A stretch of DNA of 17,261 bases from JAAYZK01 sp964535025 (GCA_964535025.1 CAZHRW010000227.1:1-17261), one strand, 5' to 3'; numbered from the stretch's first letter, positions 1 through 7,207 are shown. Program-made: numbers and translations. The notes: generated by a model from the letters alone, not told the origin.

Positions 1-308
1 GGCGCGGCATTTCGATTCGGATTATTCGGGTTTTATGCCGTTAAACTGGGTAAGGTGCACAGTCTGCGGCGTCCGGCCCGCCACAGAGTTGACCGGTGAC
101 TTAACAAACTGAACGAATCGCATAAGATTATGAAGCTTGCTTTCCATTTTATTTGGCGACAGCATAGCAAAGCGGGCCGGCTTGCCGTCTTTTGCAGCCG
201 CGGCCTCGTAAACCCCTGTCAAACCTCAGTCGGATTCCCGGCAAAGCGGCATCCAAGACGGCATCCTCCGTGCCCGAAAAATGGAAACTCGCGCGATGCG
301 CCGGGCGT
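1..308. other. Gap with no supported gene
   Basis: This stretch lies downstream of the FAD oxidoreductase gene (minus strand) and is visibly richer in A and T over bases 1-230 than the rest of the window. A minus-strand frame at 222-22 opens with TTG, has no ribosome binding site and resembles no family I know. A possible plus-strand promoter, TTAACA at 101-106 and TAAGAT at 123-128 with a 16-base spacer, leads only into the antisense of the oxidoreductase. A weak GCGC-ATC-GCGC hairpin at about 290-300, followed on the minus strand by a T-rich run, could end the oxidoreductase transcript. Near base 10-30 there are CCGAAT words on the minus strand, similar to the heptad repeat near 8470-8500. 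Confidence 0.5.
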
Positions 309-1652
309 TCAGCGCGCCGCCGCGTCGATCCCCGCCTCGTCGACGATCGCCCCGGCGGCGCGGAGGCGCCCCTGCAGGGCCGCGACGTCGACGGCGCGGA
401 CGGGGGTGTCGGCTTCGAGGCTCAAGGCGGCGGCGGCGCCGGCGGCTTCGCCCATGGCGGCGCACTGGGGCATGACCCGCAGCGAGCCCAGCGCGCGGTG
501 CGAGACGCTGACGCAGCGGCCGGCGACCAGGAGGTTGTCGATCGTCCTGGGCACGAGGCAGCGATAGGGGATGGGGTATTTGAAGCCCGGCTCGGGGTAG
601 AAGGTCTCCCCGTCCATGCCGGGGCCGGTGCAGTTGTGGACGTCGATGAAGAACGAGCCCCAGGCGATCGCGTCGTCGCAGGGGGTTTGGGCGATGATCT
701 CGTCGTCGGTGAGGACGTGCTCGCCGAGGATCCGCCGGCTCTCGCGGGTGCCCAGCAGGGCCGCGGTGGCAACGAGGTAGCACTGCTCCATGCCGGGGAC
801 GTACTTGCGGAAGACGGGGATCATGCTGAACGCCTGCCGCCGCCCTTCGACGGTGGCGGCGGTGACCGCCGCGGCGTCGGTGGGGTCGCAGCCGACGATG
901 TGCGTGAAGTTCACGCCCACCTGGTCGGGGCGGGTCGGCGTCCACCACCAGCCCATGATCTGCGACTGGAAGGGCTCCATGTCGCCGGCGGCCTGGGCGG
1001 CGGCCCAGACGTCCTCGAGCTTATAATTGCCCTTGCGAAAGGCCTGCACCCGCGGCCAGTCGACGCCGCCGACGGTGAACATCAGCGTGCAGGGCTGGAC
1101 GGCCCCGTCGCCGGCGCGGCCCATCTCCCAGGGCGCGCCGGCCGAGGCGGCGACGTCGGCGTCGCCGGTGGCGTCGACGACCCGCCGCGCCAGGACCGCC
1201 TGGCGGCCGGACTTGTTCTGGATGTAGGCGCCGGCGATTCGCCCGTCGTCGACGATCGCGTCGGCGAACAGCGTGTGATAGAGCAGCCGGAGGTTCGCCT
1301 CGGCGGCCATCTGCTCGAGGGCGAGTTTGAGACCCTCCAGTTCGAAGTCGATCTGCCCGCCCTGGTAGACGCCGTACCCGGCGTCGACGACCCGCCGGAC
1401 CATCTCGAAGGGGATCCCCCCGACGATCCGCCGCCGGCCGCCCCAGTCGGTGTAGAGGCACAGGTGGTTATGCCCGCCGGCGGTGGCGATGCCGCCCAGG
1501 CAGTTGCACTGTTCGATCAGGAGCGTCGTCGCCCCCGCCCGCGCCGCCGCCAGGGCCGCACAAAAGCCCGCCGGCCCGCCGCCGCACACCAGCACATCCA
1601 CCTCCTGGGCGACGGGGACGGCCCGGTCCAGGTCCTTGATCGTTCGCGTCAT
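309..1652 (-). CDS. FAD-dependent oxidoreductase (FAD_oxidored family)
   Basis: Predicted flavoprotein of 447 residues; the substrate cannot be told from sequence. A Rossmann dinucleotide-binding start is clear: beta strand VDVLVCGG followed by GGGPAG at residues 24-29, an acidic residue at the end of strand 2 (LLIEQ), then CNCLGG. A second FAD signature, VVDATGDADVAASAG, lies near residues 158-172, and the C-terminal FAD contact TIDNLLVAGRCVSVSH is near 370-385. This layout matches the PF12831-type FAD-dependent oxidoreductases common in planctomycetes, often tied to carbohydrate or unknown catabolic functions. The ATG is preceded by a perfect GGAGG six bases upstream. It follows the pseudouridine synthase gene after 30 bases and so probably shares its transcript. 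There is no signal peptide, so it is probably cytoplasmic. A specific role is not supported. Confidence 0.88.
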   Translation of the reverse strand: MTRTIKDLDRAVPVAQEVDVLVCGGGPAGFCAALAAARAGATTLLIEQCNCLGGIATAGGHNHLCLYTDWGGRRRIVGGIPFEMVRRVVDAGYGVYQGGQIDFELEGLKLALEQMAAEANLRLLYHTLFADAIVDDGRIAGAYIQNKSGRQAVLARRVVDATGDADVAASAGAPWEMGRAGDGAVQPCTLMFTVGGVDWPRVQAFRKGNYKLEDVWAAAQAAGDMEPFQSQIMGWWWTPTRPDQVGVNFTHIVGCDPTDAAAVTAATVEGRRQAFSMIPVFRKYVPGMEQCYLVATAALLGTRESRRILGEHVLTDDEIIAQTPCDDAIAWGSFFIDVHNCTGPGMDGETFYPEPGFKYPIPYRCLVPRTIDNLLVAGRCVSVSHRALGSLRVMPQCAAMGEAAGAAAALSLEADTPVRAVDVAALQGRLRAAGAIVDEAGIDAAAR

Positions 1653-1682
1653 GGGGTACCTCCGGTCTGTCGAAACGTCGGG

Positions 1683-2561
1683 TCATGTCGTCCGCGTCGC
1701 CCGTTTCAGCGCGGCCACCTCTTTGGGCGTCAGCGGGCGGCTGTTGCCGGTCTTGATCCCGCGGTCGGTCACGGGTCCGATGGCGGTTCGCCGCAGGGCG
1801 CGGACCTTGTAGTTCAGGCGGGCGAGCGTGCGTCGGATCTCACGGTTGCGGCCTTCGGTGAGTTTCACTTCCAGCAGCGTGCGGGTGGCGTGGCGGCGGA
1901 GCACCTTCACGGCCGCCCCGGCGGTGCGTTTGCCGTCGAGGTACAGCCCCCGCTTGAGCTTCTCGATGGCGTCGCCGGCGACGGCGCCGTCGACCTCGAC
2001 GACGTAGGTCTTCGTCAGGCCGTACCGCGGGTGGGTGAGCCGGTTGGCCAGGTCGCCGTCGTTGGTCAGCAGGATGATCCCGGTGCTGTCGGCGTCGAGG
2101 CGCCCGACGGGAAACACCCGCGTCGGCGCGTCGGGGACCAGGTCGATCGCCCGCGGCCGTCCGGCGGGATCCTTGTTCGTGCAGACGACGCCCTTGGGCT
2201 TGTTCAGCAGGATGTAGACCGGCTCGGGCGCCTTGGACGGCCGGACGGTCACGCCGTCGACCTCGACCCTGTCGGCGTCGGGGGTGACGAACGCGGGCAG
2301 TTCGCGGACCACGCGGCCGTTCACCCGCACCCGCCCTTCGGCGACCAGTTCCTCGCAGGCCCGCCGGCTGTCGACGCCGGAGGCGGCGAGGAACTTCTGG
2401 ATCCGCACGGTCCCTTCCGGCGGACCGCTGTCGGGTTGCCGGCCGCGGCGGCGCTTCGGCCGCTTCGGCTTGCCGGCGGTCGGGCGGGTGGGGCCTTGTT
2501 TCGGCCCGGCGGGCTTTTTCTTTCTCGCCTTGTCCAGCGGATGGACGGGTTCGCGTGCCAT
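1683..2561 (-). CDS. rluB: 23S rRNA pseudouridine synthase, RsuA/RluB family
   Basis: Converts a specific uridine in ribosomal RNA to pseudouridine. The 292-residue protein has a lysine- and arginine-rich, probably disordered tail (residues 1-48), an S4 RNA-binding domain (about 52-110, TVRIQKFLAASGVDSRRACE), and the RsuA-type catalytic domain. The catalytic aspartate is D156 in GRLDADSTG, followed by the typical LLTNDGDLANRLTHP, and the C-terminal motif EGRNREIRR is present. It is closest to the RluB/RluE/RluF branch by general pattern, and the B assignment is tentative. The ATG overlaps an NcoI-like CCATGG, with no strong ribosome binding site. It lies 43 bases after manA and 30 bases before the oxidoreductase gene, suggesting one operon. 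Confidence 0.9.
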   Translation of the reverse strand: MAREPVHPLDKARKKKPAGPKQGPTRPTAGKPKRPKRRRGRQPDSGPPEGTVRIQKFLAASGVDSRRACEELVAEGRVRVNGRVVRELPAFVTPDADRVEVDGVTVRPSKAPEPVYILLNKPKGVVCTNKDPAGRPRAIDLVPDAPTRVFPVGRLDADSTGIILLTNDGDLANRLTHPRYGLTKTYVVEVDGAVAGDAIEKLKRGLYLDGKRTAGAAVKVLRRHATRTLLEVKLTEGRNREIRRTLARLNYKVRALRRTAIGPVTDRGIKTGNSRPLTPKEVAALKRATRTT

Positions 2562-2604
2562 GGAAGGCGCAGCCTAACGTTCCGGCGGCGGATGTCCAGT
2601 TCAT

Positions 2605-3549
2605 TCAGAACGGCGGCAGGCGGATCTCCAGCCACCGGGCCGCGGCGTCGGTGTCGAATTCGCCGCCGTCCAGCGCCGCCGGCAGCAGGACCGTCTCGCC
2701 GGCGTCCAGCCTGACCTGCGGCTCGGCGCTGTCGGTGCGGAGGTCCCCCCCGCCGCGGAGCATCATCCACGCCGTCGGACGGCCCGTCTCGATCGGCCGG
2801 GCCGCGCCGCCGGCCGACCGCAGGTAGACGTGGAAATACTCGGTCTTCAGCAGGCACTCGCCGCCGGCGCCGGGGACGGGCTCGCCGGTGGCGTCGAAGC
2901 GGATGCACTGCATCGCCCGCTCGACGTGGACCTCGCGGCCGCGGCCCCAGTCGCTGACGCGGTAGGTCGTATCCGACGGCGTCTGCACCTCCGCCACGAC
3001 GACGCCGGCGCCGAGGGCGTGGACCGTGCCGGCCGGCAGGTAGTGGAAGTCGCCCGCGCGCACCCGGCAGCGCTGCAGCAGGTCCGCCACGTCGTCGGTC
3101 TCGACCGCCGCGCGAAACGCCTCGGCCGTCACGCCCGGCTTGACGCCCTTGTAGATCGCCCCGTGGTCCGACGCCAGCACGTACCAGCATTCGGTCTTCA
3201 ACGCCGCGCCGGGGATCTCCCCGACCGCCCGCTCGTCGGGGTGGACCTGCACGGAGAGGTTCTCCACGGCGTCCAGCAGCTTCAGCAGCAGCGGGAACCG
3301 CCCGTCGGCGGTCAGCGGCGTCGGGCCCATCAGCCCCTCGCCCGCGGCGGCGACCACCTCTCCCAGCGTCCGCCCGGCCTGGGGGCCGTTGGCGACGGTG
3401 CTGGCCCCTTCCGGCAGGTCCGCCAGCTCCCACGCCTCGCCGATCGGCACCCCGGGCGGCAGGGGCTTGCGGTAGAGCCGCTCGAGGGTCCGCCCGCCCC
3501 AGATCTTCTCCTTCAGCAGCGGAACCATCTTGTACGGGTAGATGTCCAT
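2605..3549 (-). CDS. manA: Class I mannose-6-phosphate isomerase (small type)
   Basis: Interconverts mannose 6-phosphate and fructose 6-phosphate in the cytoplasm, feeding GDP-mannose synthesis or mannose use. From the chosen ATG the protein is 314 residues, the length of the short bacterial class I enzymes. The zinc ligands are visible: Q101 and H103 in SVQVHPDE, E120 in KTECWYVL, and H177 in LPAGTVHALG. The conserved GEAWELAD (residues 37-44) is also present. The frame extends to an upstream TTG at 3561, but the ATG at 3549 has GGGAG five bases before it and begins directly with the family's usual N-terminus (MDIYPYKMVPLLKEKIWGG). It is the first gene of a minus-strand run with rluB and the FAD oxidoreductase. 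The link to those two looks positional rather than metabolic. Confidence 0.93.
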   Translation of the reverse strand: MDIYPYKMVPLLKEKIWGGRTLERLYRKPLPPGVPIGEAWELADLPEGASTVANGPQAGRTLGEVVAAAGEGLMGPTPLTADGRFPLLLKLLDAVENLSVQVHPDERAVGEIPGAALKTECWYVLASDHGAIYKGVKPGVTAEAFRAAVETDDVADLLQRCRVRAGDFHYLPAGTVHALGAGVVVAEVQTPSDTTYRVSDWGRGREVHVERAMQCIRFDATGEPVPGAGGECLLKTEYFHVYLRSAGGAARPIETGRPTAWMMLRGGGDLRTDSAEPQVRLDAGETVLLPAALDGGEFDTDAAARWLEIRLPPF

Positions 3550-3590
3550 CGGGTCTCCCAATGCGCCGCACGCCGCGAGCGAGCTTAGGG

Positions 3591-3619
3591 ATTATACCGG
3601 CGACGGCGGACGATCGCCA
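3591..3619 (-). promoter_or_regulatory. Sigma70-like promoter for manA
   Basis: On the minus strand a perfect TATAAT (3596-3591) lies 17 bases downstream of TGGCGA (3619-3614). Only three of six positions in the -35 box match TTGACA. Transcription would begin near 3584, giving a leader of about 35 bases before the manA ATG at 3549. Confidence 0.55.
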
Positions 3620-3627
3620 CGAGGCGG

Positions 3628-3656
3628 TTGCCAATCGCCGGCCGCGGGCCTACACT
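3628..3656 (+). promoter_or_regulatory. Sigma70-like promoter for the tRNA-binding protein gene
   Basis: TTGCCA (3628-3633; five of six matches) is followed after exactly 17 bases by TACACT (3651-3656; four of six matches). Transcription would start near 3663, about 35 bases before the start codon. It is divergent from the manA promoter. The two -35 boxes are only eight bases apart, so the promoters may interfere or be co-regulated. Confidence 0.55.
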
Positions 3657-3697
3657 GGCGGGCCGTTCGCGGCAACGCTACTTCGAGGGAGTGCATG

Positions 3698-4060
3698 ATG
3701 GACGAACAGACACCCGGCAAGGCCGTCATCCAATACGACGACTTCGCCAAGCTGGACCTCAAGGTGGGCACGGTGGTCGAGGTGAGCGATCATCCCAACG
3801 CCGACAAGCTCCTGGTGATGAAAGTCGACCTCGGCGACGAGCAGCGGCAGATCATCGCCGGGCTCAAGGGCTACTGCACCCACGAACAACTGCTCCAGGC
3901 GCAGATCATCGTCGTGGCCAACCTCGCCACGCGCAAGATGCGCGGCCTGGAGAGCCAGGGGATGCTGCTGGCGGCCAGTTGGACCGACGCCGACGGCACC
4001 TTCAAGGTCGTCCCGCTGACCACGAGCCTGCCGGCGCCGAACGGAGCGCCCGTGAGCTAG
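3698..4060 (+). CDS. Free-standing tRNA-binding domain protein (MetRS C-terminal/CsaA-like OB fold)
   Basis: A single OB-fold tRNA-binding domain of 120 residues and nothing else. The stretch IQYDDFAKLDLKVGTVVEV, then DHPNADKLLVMKVDLG, IAGLKGYCTHEQL and MRGLESQGMLLAA (to about residue 93) follow the C-terminal dimerisation and tRNA-binding domain of bacterial methionyl-tRNA synthetase. Families with the same fold include CsaA and Trbp111. It probably binds the outside of tRNA non-specifically and may work beside a MetRS lacking the domain. Two ATGs in tandem (3695, 3698) follow GAGGGAG at 3685-3691; the second gives better spacing. It is the only plus-strand gene in the window and ends exactly where murG ends, its TAG touching the murG stop. 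CsaA itself is a less good match than the MetRS domain. Confidence 0.88.
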   Translation: MDEQTPGKAVIQYDDFAKLDLKVGTVVEVSDHPNADKLLVMKVDLGDEQRQIIAGLKGYCTHEQLLQAQIIVVANLATRKMRGLESQGMLLAASWTDADGTFKVVPLTTSLPAPNGAPVS

Positions 4061-5167
4061 TTAGCCCACCAGCCAGCGCGCCACGGCCTCGGCGGCATCC
4101 GGGCGGCCGAGGGCGGCCGCCGCGGCGGCCATGGCGGACGGGGCGTCGGGGTCGGCGAGGATCGGCGCCAAGGCCGCGACGAGACGATCGGCGTTGACGG
4201 CGGGGTCGGCGGCGTCGCGGACGATGTCGGCCGCGCCGGCGTCGGCCATGTCGGCGGCGTTGAGCACCTGGTGGTCGTCGGCGTGGAAGGGGTACGGCAT
4301 CAACACCCCCCCTGTGCCCGTGGCGGTCAGCTCGGCCACCGTGTTGGCCCCCGCACGGCCGATCAGCAGATCGGCGACGGCGTACACATCCCCCATCCGG
4401 TCGCAGAACTCGACCACCGCCGCCGCCACGCCCGCACGGCGGTACGCGGCGTCCAGGGCCGCCGTCTTGCCCGGCCCGGCGATGTGCAGGACCTGCCAGC
4501 CGTCGGCCAGCGCGGACAGGCGCCCCGCGGCGGCGGCGACGGCGTCGTTGACCGTCGCGGCCCCCAGCGAGCCGCCCATCACCGCCAGCGTCCGCCGCGA
4601 GCCGTCCAGGCCGAACCGCCGCAGCGCCGCGACCCGGTCGGCCTGGAGAATTTCCCGGCGGACCGGGCAGCCCACGCAGCGCAGCTTCGGGCGCACCGCC
4701 GCGTCGAACCGCTCGGCCGTCGCCTCGAACTGGGTGAAGATCACATCGACCCGCCGTGCGAGGTAGCGGTTGGCCTTGCCCGGGACCGCGTCGGGGTTGA
4801 GCATCGCCGTGCGGACCCGTCCAGCGGCCGCCCGCACCGCCGGTCCGGCGGCGTAGCCGCCCAGGCCCAGGACCGCCGCGGGGCGGACATCCCGCAGGAT
4901 GCGGCGGGCCAGGCGGAGGCTGCTCAGCCAGCGCCGCACGAAGCCGCCCAGCGTCAGCGGACTGCGCGGCAGCGGGCGGATGGGCTGGACGACCCGGCCC
5001 CACGGCGTCGGGTCGAGGAAGCGCCGGTCGATGGGCTTCTCGGTGCACAGGAACAGGACCCGCGCCGCCGGCCGCAGGCGAGCGACGGCGTCGGCGACGG
5101 CCAGGGCGCAGGTCAGGTGGCCCCCCGTGCCGCCGCCGGCGAAGAGGTAGGTCGGCCCGCCGGTCAC
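4061..5167 (-). CDS. murG: MurG, UDP-GlcNAc:undecaprenyl-PP-MurNAc-pentapeptide GlcNAc transferase
   Basis: Makes lipid II by adding GlcNAc to lipid I at the inner face of the membrane. The protein is 368 residues with the two-domain GT-B pattern: GGGTGGH (11-17), GLGGYAAGPAV (101-111), MGGSLGAATVND (197-208), GRAGANTVAEL (270-280) and PYPFHADDHQVLNA (291-304). Two deviations are visible. The segment after GGTGGH reads LTCALA, where a proline is usual, and the acceptor-side loop reads LNPDAVPGKANRYLA, without the usual glutamine-containing HEQN or HEQ form. The GTG start forms a GTGA overlap with the ftsW stop and has GAGGAG five bases upstream, implying translational coupling. Its TAA stop abuts the stop of the convergent tRNA-binding gene. 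It is the last dcw gene here. Confidence 0.95.
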   Translation of the reverse strand: MTGGPTYLFAGGGTGGHLTCALAVADAVARLRPAARVLFLCTEKPIDRRFLDPTPWGRVVQPIRPLPRSPLTLGGFVRRWLSSLRLARRILRDVRPAAVLGLGGYAAGPAVRAAAGRVRTAMLNPDAVPGKANRYLARRVDVIFTQFEATAERFDAAVRPKLRCVGCPVRREILQADRVAALRRFGLDGSRRTLAVMGGSLGAATVNDAVAAAAGRLSALADGWQVLHIAGPGKTAALDAAYRRAGVAAAVVEFCDRMGDVYAVADLLIGRAGANTVAELTATGTGGVLMPYPFHADDHQVLNAADMADAGAADIVRDAADPAVNADRLVAALAPILADPDAPSAMAAAAAALGRPDAAEAVARWLVG

Positions 5168-6321
5168 GTCAGCTCCTCGTCGCCGGTGCGCCGGTGCGCC
5201 GTCACGCTGACCACCATCGCCACCGCCGCGGCCACGAGGATCAGGGACGTCCCGCCGGCGGAGACCAGCGGGAGGTTCACGCCCGTCGGCGGCGCGCACC
5301 CGAGCGCCACGGCCACGTGCAGCGCCGCCTGCACGCCGACCATCAGGCCCACACCCGTCGCCAACAGCCGTCCGACGCCGCGGCTGCGGCTGGCGGCGAC
5401 CCAGCACAGGCCCACCAGCACCGCGAACAGCCCCAGCACCAGCGCGCCGCCGGCGAAGCCCAGTTCCTCGCAGATGACCGCATAGATGAAGTCCGTCCCA
5501 TCCTCCGGCAGGAAGCCGTGCTTGACCGTCCCGTGGCCGAGCCCCTTGCCCCACCAGCCGCCCGAGCCGATGGCGATCAGCGACTGGCGCAACTGCCACG
5601 TCGAGCCGCTGTCGGTCCAGGGGTTCCGCAGGGCGGTGATCCGCTGCCAGCGGTTGGGGTTCATCACCACCAGCACGACGAACCCCCCCACCGCCGGCGG
5701 CACCAGCAGCAGCAGATGATACCACCGCACGCCCGCCGTCAGCATCACGCACGCGGCGATCAGGCCGATCACGGCGCCGGTGCCGAAATCCTCCACCGCC
5801 ACCACGGCCACGCACGCCCCCACCGCCGCCGCCGCCGGCAGGAAGGTCCGCGTGAAGCTCCTGACCGCCTCGCCCCGGCGGCCCAGCCAGCAGGCCAGCA
5901 GGATCATCAGGGCCATCTTGAGCAGCTCGGAGGGCTGGAAACTGATGGTGTAGACCCCCAGCGGGACCCGCAGCCAGCGCCGGGCGCCGTTGACCTCGAC
6001 GCCGATCCCGGGGATCAGCACGATCACCGACAGGACGAACGCCAGGACGAACAGCGCCGTCGCTCCCGCGCCGACGGCGCCCCCGCGGGCCAGCCACCGG
6101 TAATCGACCCGCCAGAGCACCGCCATCACCACCGCCGCCGCCGCCGCGAGCCCCAGGTGCTTGACCGCCTGCCCGCCCGGCAGCGCCGCGCCGGCCCCGG
6201 CGTCCGACGCCGAGCACACCATCACCACGCCCACCCCCAGCAACCCCATCGCCGCCAGCAGCAGCCCCTGGCCGGCGGGGTTGTCTTTCAAGGGCAGGTG
6301 TTGGGAGTCGCGCTCGGTCAT
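5164..6321 (-). CDS. ftsW: FtsW, SEDS-family septal peptidoglycan polymerase
   Basis: Polytopic membrane glycosyltransferase that polymerises lipid II at the septum with its partner PBP FtsI. The protein is 385 residues with about ten hydrophobic segments. SEDS signatures are present: NGARRWL (111-117), FQPSELLKMALM (128-139), EDFGTGAVI (177-185), GSGGWWGKGLGHG (252-264), DGTDFIYAVICEELGF (274-289) and TGVNLPLVSAGGTSL (346-360). The usual QPDLGT reads VEDFGT here, keeping the aspartate. I chose ATG 6321 because the frame further upstream is a CACAAAG repeat. No ribosome binding site is visible. The start lies at the edge of the 100-bp repeat array, and each array copy repeats about 27 bases of this start. 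RodA is the alternative, but the neighbours favour FtsW. Confidence 0.93.
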   Translation of the reverse strand: MTERDSQHLPLKDNPAGQGLLLAAMGLLGVGVVMVCSASDAGAGAALPGGQAVKHLGLAAAAAVVMAVLWRVDYRWLARGGAVGAGATALFVLAFVLSVIVLIPGIGVEVNGARRWLRVPLGVYTISFQPSELLKMALMILLACWLGRRGEAVRSFTRTFLPAAAAVGACVAVVAVEDFGTGAVIGLIAACVMLTAGVRWYHLLLLVPPAVGGFVVLVVMNPNRWQRITALRNPWTDSGSTWQLRQSLIAIGSGGWWGKGLGHGTVKHGFLPEDGTDFIYAVICEELGFAGGALVLGLFAVLVGLCWVAASRSRGVGRLLATGVGLMVGVQAALHVAVALGCAPPTGVNLPLVSAGGTSLILVAAAVAMVVSVTAHRRTGDEELT

Positions 6322-6695
6322 CTGGTCAGCCACAAAGAGCACAAAGGCAACAAAGATTAACGGCAACGAACGATGGTGACTTCTTCCCGGCCATCACTTG
6401 TCGGAGGTGGCGGTCGGTCATGTTCTTAGCCACAAAGAGCACAAAGGCAACAAAGATTAACGGCAACGAACGATGGAGACTTCTTCTCGGCCATCACTTG
6501 TCGGAGGTCGCGGTCGGTCATGTTCTTAGCCACAAAGAGCACAGAGGCAACAAAGATTAACGGCAACGAATGATGGTGACTTCTTCCCGGCCATCACTTG
6601 TCGGAGGTGGCGGTCGGTCATGTTCTTTGCCACAAAGAGCACAGAGGTAACCAAGATCAACGGCAACGAACGATGAAGGATTCTTCCTGGCCATC
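6301..6695. repeat. Tandem array of an exact 100-bp direct repeat reaching into the ftsW start
   Basis: Units begin CACAAAGAGCACA at 6331, 6431, 6531 and 6631, a register of exactly 100 bases. The first three are complete and differ from one another at only about three positions per pair. The fourth is more diverged and stops matching at about 6695. A partial copy with 22 of 30 matching bases covers 6301-6330, which includes the ftsW ATG. Each unit has a CACAAAG-rich head, a middle containing AACGGCAACGAA, and a tail ending in a copy of the ftsW start region. Bases 6698-6796, between the array and the GxxExxY gene, show nothing recognisable. The array explains why no gene is found at 6322-6796. 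Confidence 0.95.
6629..6676 (+). repeat. Left inverted CACAAAG arm
   Basis: This is also the head of the fourth unit of the 100-bp array: GCCACAAAGAGCACAGAGG, then AACCAAGATCAACGGCAAC, then GAACGATGA. It pairs as an inverted copy with 7261-7309. It is more diverged from the first three array units than they are from each other, as expected if it is older. Confidence 0.7.
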
Positions 6696-6796
6696 GGACG
6701 TCTTGCCGACTGCTGGCTGCTCGTCATGGTCCTTATCGGGGTTTCGTCGCGCGTTGCGCCAGACCATCGAACCCGCGGGCCAAGGATAGCGCGCTT

Positions 6797-7207
6797 CTAC
6801 TTGATGATGCGCTTGATGCCGTTGCGGACCATGGCCGTGTTGAAGTTGATCAGGAGGCCCAGCCGGCAGCCGCTCGCGCGAAGGTAGCTGATAAGTTGAG
6901 CCTCATGGATGGGCGCAAGGCGCTCCACGGCCTTTAACTCCAGCACGACGCCGGGATCCACAATCATGTCTACCCGCTGTCCTTCAATCGGCAGTCCTTT
7001 GTAGTGAACGGTCACGGGCACCTGGCGCTGTACGCTCAAGCCCCGCAGCTCCAACTCGTGAGTGAGGGCACGCTCGTATACACTCTCCAACAGGCCCGGC
7101 CCCAGGTGCCGATGGACCTCGATCGCCGCTCCAATAACCAGATTGGACGCCTCATTCACACCCTCCGGCAAAGCCGCATGCGCCTCCTCGTCTTCCTTGC
7201 GCCTCAT
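6797..7207 (-). CDS. GxxExxY protein (PD-(D/E)XK nuclease-like)
   Basis: Small protein of 136 residues in the GxxExxY family, whose function is unknown. The name-giving motif is G38-LL-E41-SV-Y44 within VHRHLGPGLLESVYERAL. A nuclease-like core follows: D80 in RVDMIVDPG, then E90-L-K92 in VVLELKAVERL, Q104 in HEAQLISYLR, and a C-terminal GLLINFN. This matches the PD-(D/E)XK order, so metal-dependent DNA cleavage is possible but unproven. The frame opens at GTG 7228, but the ATG at 7207 has GGGGAGGG nine bases before it and is the better start. Residues 1-16 are charged and not conserved-looking. The gene sits between mraY and ftsW, inside inverted repeats, and has no evident role in wall synthesis. 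Confidence 0.88.
   Translation of the reverse strand: MRRKEDEEAHAALPEGVNEASNLVIGAAIEVHRHLGPGLLESVYERALTHELELRGLSVQRQVPVTVHYKGLPIEGQRVDMIVDPGVVLELKAVERLAPIHEAQLISYLRASGCRLGLLINFNTAMVRNGIKRIIK

Noticed and set aside
101..128. Plus-strand promoter TTAACA with TAAGAT
   Set aside because: It leads only into the antisense of the oxidoreductase gene and the spacer is 16 bases; probably chance in an AT-rich stretch.
22..222. Minus-strand open frame of 66 codons at the left edge
   Set aside because: TTG start, no ribosome binding site, AT-rich codons unlike the neighbours, and no resemblance to a known family.
217..222. Minus-strand TTGACA box
   Set aside because: No acceptable -10 box lies 15-19 bases downstream.
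192..2714. Very long plus-strand open frame of 840 codons
   Set aside because: It is antisense to the oxidoreductase, rluB and part of manA. The composition is a GC-rich shadow with repeated GDG, VDG and AGG runs and no domain.
6301..6695. CRISPR-like array
   Set aside because: The whole 100-base unit is repeated, spacer included, so there are no unique spacers. It is a tandem duplication.
6598..6789. Plus-strand frame through the last array unit (contains HKEHRGNQ)
   Set aside because: It is a translation of the CACAAAG repeat continuing into unrelated sequence; no ribosome binding site or conserved domain.
6696..6796. Remnant of murD
   Set aside because: Neither strand shows the MurD nucleotide loop or C-terminal motifs. 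The stretch is too short and unrelated.
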